Assembly: GCA_900756155.1 (NCBI GenBank)
Contig: CAAEJV010000013.1
Span: 3,366-67,365 of the forward strand
Length of the DNA: 64,000 nt
Direction: 5' to 3'
DNA from: Pasteurellaceae bacterium
Lineage (GTDB): Bacteria; Pseudomonadota; Gammaproteobacteria; Enterobacterales; Pasteurellaceae
Made by a program: the position numbers and the translations under genes
Part shown: in pieces, positions 62,169-64,000 of the stretch
Layout: each line of letters begins with the position of its first letter
Position numbering within the stretch: position 1 is the first letter of the stretch
Notes under the pieces: generated by a model
Told to the model about the DNA's origin: nothing
The model's input: only the letters and a program-made list of their open reading frames with translations
The model's database searches: none

Positions 62169-63590
62169 ATGGCAACAGATTTTAGTTTTTTTATCTACGA
62201 TTACGAAAGTTTTGGTATCAATCCGGCAAGTGATCGTCCAGCTCAATTTGCGGGTATTCGTACCGATGCAGATTTCAATATCATTGGTGAGCCTATTATG
62301 TTGTATTGCAAGCAAACCAATGATTATTTACCCGCCCCGGAAGCGGTTATGGTCACAGGAATTACGCCACAAGAATGTAATGAAAAGGGGATTCCTGAAC
62401 CCGAATTTGCCGCAAAAATTCTAGCTGAGTTTTCACAACCTAATACTTGTGTGATGGGTTATAACAACATTCGTTATGACGATGAAATGACTCGTTATAC
62501 CTTTTACCGTAATTTCATCGATCCCTATGAGTATAGCTGGAAAAATGGCAATTCTCGTTGGGATTTACTGGATTTGGTTCGTGCCTGTTATGCTTTGCGT
62601 CCAGAGGGAATTAATTGGGCTTATGACGATGATGGTATGCCAAGCTTTCGCTTAGAAAAACTAACCAAAGCAAATGGTATTGAGCATGAAAATGCCCATG
62701 ATGCGATGGCGGATGTGTATGCAACCATCGCCATGGCTAAATTGATCAAAGAAAAGCAGCCTAAATTATTTCAATTCTTCTTTGAGCATAGAGGTAAAAA
62801 GGAAATTGAGAAACTGATCGACACCGCGGAAATGACCCCATTAGTGCATGTTTCGGGCATGCTAGGGAATTATCGCGGCAATTGTGCTTGGGTGGCACCA
62901 TTAGCATGGCATCCAACTAATCAAAATGCCGTCATTGTCTGTGATTTATCAGGTGATATTGATAATTTACTCAGTAAAAGTGCGGTTGATTTGCGACAAG
63001 ATTTATATACCAAGAAAAGCGAGCTAGAAGAAAGGGGAGTTTCATCAGTTCCATTGAAATTGGTTCATATAAATAAATGCCCAATTTTGGCGCCTGCAAA
63101 AACTTTACTGCCTGAAAATGCAGCTCGTTTAGGGATAGACAGACAACAATGCTTAAATAATTTAGCAAAATTGCGTCAATCCTTAGATATACGAGAGAAA
63201 GTTATTGAAACCTTCTCAGAGGAACGAGAATTTGAGCTGAGTGATAATGTAGAAACTGAGCTTTATAACGGTTTCTTTAGCAATGCGGATAAAAACAATA
63301 TGGCTATTTTACGGGATTTACCGGCCGAGAAATTAGCTGAACATGGTTTAGCATTTGAAGATAAACGAATTCCTGAATTGTTATTCCATTATCGTGCCAG
63401 ACATTTCTATAAAACTCTAAATCGTGCAGAACAAATCAAATGGCAAAAATATCGCCAACGTAAATTAGAACAAAGTGCGGTTAAATTTGAGGAAAGTCTA
63501 CAACGGTTAGCGGAGGAATATTCGGATAATCCAAGAAAACTGAATTTACTACAACAGGTTTATGAATACGGAGCAAAACTGTTATCTTAA
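62169..63590 (+). CDS. sbcB: exodeoxyribonuclease I
   Basis: 3'-5' single-strand DNA exonuclease, 473 residues (E. coli 475). DEDDh exonuclease domain: Asp-Glu in YDYESFGINPASDRPAQFAGIRTD-type sequence at the N-terminus, YNNIRYDDEM, and HDAMADVYATIAMAK with the last His and Asp. SH3-like and helical C-terminal domains follow (about 200-473). Suppressor gene of recBC defects in E. coli. Begins 2 nt after the DMT gene. Confidence 0.96.
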   Translation: MATDFSFFIYDYESFGINPASDRPAQFAGIRTDADFNIIGEPIMLYCKQTNDYLPAPEAVMVTGITPQECNEKGIPEPEFAAKILAEFSQPNTCVMGYNNIRYDDEMTRYTFYRNFIDPYEYSWKNGNSRWDLLDLVRACYALRPEGINWAYDDDGMPSFRLEKLTKANGIEHENAHDAMADVYATIAMAKLIKEKQPKLFQFFFEHRGKKEIEKLIDTAEMTPLVHVSGMLGNYRGNCAWVAPLAWHPTNQNAVIVCDLSGDIDNLLSKSAVDLRQDLYTKKSELEERGVSSVPLKLVHINKCPILAPAKTLLPENAARLGIDRQQCLNNLAKLRQSLDIREKVIETFSEEREFELSDNVETELYNGFFSNADKNNMAILRDLPAEKLAEHGLAFEDKRIPELLFHYRARHFYKTLNRAEQIKWQKYRQRKLEQSAVKFEESLQRLAEEYSDNPRKLNLLQQVYEYGAKLLS

Positions 63591-64000
63591 CCTTATGCAC
63601 ATCGTGACATAATCACACAAATGCCAATCATCAAAAACGTAAATCTTAATCCCTGAGATTTACGTTTTTCTTTTTTAAATCTGATGATATTCACCTCATA
63701 AAATAACGCAGAATTCACATAGCGTTATCATTATTTGGCACCTATAAATCTATTTATTTTTTCCTTACATAACAATTTTAGAGTGTATAAATCATTATTT
63801 AATCTTGTTACAAGGTATTACCAATCCAGATTTCACATTGCTTGAGCAGTATTCGTGACCTGTGCATAACTTTGTGATTTTATTAATACGTAGCTTTCAC
63901 CAACCTTGTAATTGATTTCGCATAATGATTTTTCGGATTATGTTACAATTCGCAGCGCGGTATAATCGCCATTGGCACCGCGCAAGAATTTACACATAAT
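63591..64000. other. gene-free window end with dyads and DnaA-box-like sites
   Basis: No frame of convincing length. Present are the sbcB terminator, two TTATGCACA boxes in opposite orientation (63593-63601 and 63861-63869), the dyad ATAACGC/GCGTTAT (63703-63709 with 63722-63728), the inverted pair TTACAAGGT/ACCTTGTAA (63808-63816 with 63903-63911) and GCGCGGT/ACCGCGC (63955-63961 with 63977-63983). It probably contains the promoter of a gene beyond the window. Confidence 0.5.
63633..63669. terminator. sbcB terminator
   Basis: AAAAACGTAAATCT and AGATTTACGTTTTT form a 14-bp stem with a 9-nt loop. A and T runs on both sides make it symmetrical and potentially bidirectional. Confidence 0.9.

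Noticed and set aside
63591..64000. Possible chromosomal origin oriC
   Set aside because: Only two DnaA-like boxes, no GATC clusters, and no origin-linked genes (dnaA, mnmG, rnpA) in view. Kept only as a low-level observation.

Overview
The window is a gene-dense, AT-rich stretch of chromosome from a gammaproteobacterium of the family Pasteurellaceae, very probably Haemophilus, and of the H. parainfluenzae type as far as gene order can be judged from memory. The main evidence is the Hin-type DNA uptake signal sequence (AAGTGCGGT and its complement ACCGCACTT). It recurs inside genes and, as inverted pairs, forms many of the intrinsic terminators. Protein sequences agree with this (mukFEB, sspAB, fnr, a fused trpCF, Hia/YadA-type trimeric adhesins). 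I found no rRNA, tRNA, CRISPR array, insertion sequence, prophage or plasmid gene.

Layout: (1) 0-10 kb: asnS, sohB, a BamE/OmpA lipoprotein, a fructosamine-kinase-like gene, pheST-ihfA, an NlpC/P60 lipoprotein and metF. (2) 10-13 kb: rplM-rpsI and sspA-sspB. (3) 12.6-20.5 kb, minus strand: one contiguous tryptophan operon, trpE-trpG-tautomerase-trpD-trpCF-SDR-trpB-trpA. Its promoter overlaps a TrpR operator and leaves no room for an attenuator. (4) 20.7-26 kb: azoR, thrS with a visible tRNA-Thr anticodon-arm mimic in its leader, a sugar-phosphate mutarotase, then infC-rpmI-rplT. (5) 26-31.8 kb: xseB-ispA-dxs on the minus strand with a possible small RNA after dxs, thiI, and a YvcK-family gene. 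(6) 32-34.4 kb: moaA behind a Moco riboswitch, then moaC-moaD-moaE. (7) 34.4-37.3 kb: a large trimeric autotransporter adhesin with an unusual leader. (8) 37-49 kb: aspartate-type aminotransferase, purEK with a PurR box, pepN, pyrD, rnm, a LysR regulator, topA and a LOG-family gene. (9) 49-54 kb: a periplasmic DUF4198-like protein with a His tail, uspE, fnr, a 32-residue membrane peptide gene divergent from fnr, and a second trimeric autotransporter. (10) 54.5-63.6 kb: mukF-mukE-mukB, a DMT-family transporter and sbcB. The last 400 bases carry no gene but several dyads and two DnaA-box-like sites.

Most genes are core housekeeping: translation, tryptophan, purine, pyrimidine, isoprenoid and molybdopterin synthesis, and chromosome condensation. 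The accessory content is mainly the two adhesins. The most notable observations are in RNA and regulation: the adhesin leader, whose nested dyads cover the Shine-Dalgarno site; the 11-bp tandem repeat upstream of it; the possible sRNA between rplT and dxs; the thrS operator; and the attenuator-free trp promoter. Smaller protein-level oddities are the tautomerase without Pro1 in the trp operon, the HGN in place of HGD in the fructosamine kinase, and the 32-residue peptide beside fnr. Nothing in the window looks like a wholly new multi-gene system.
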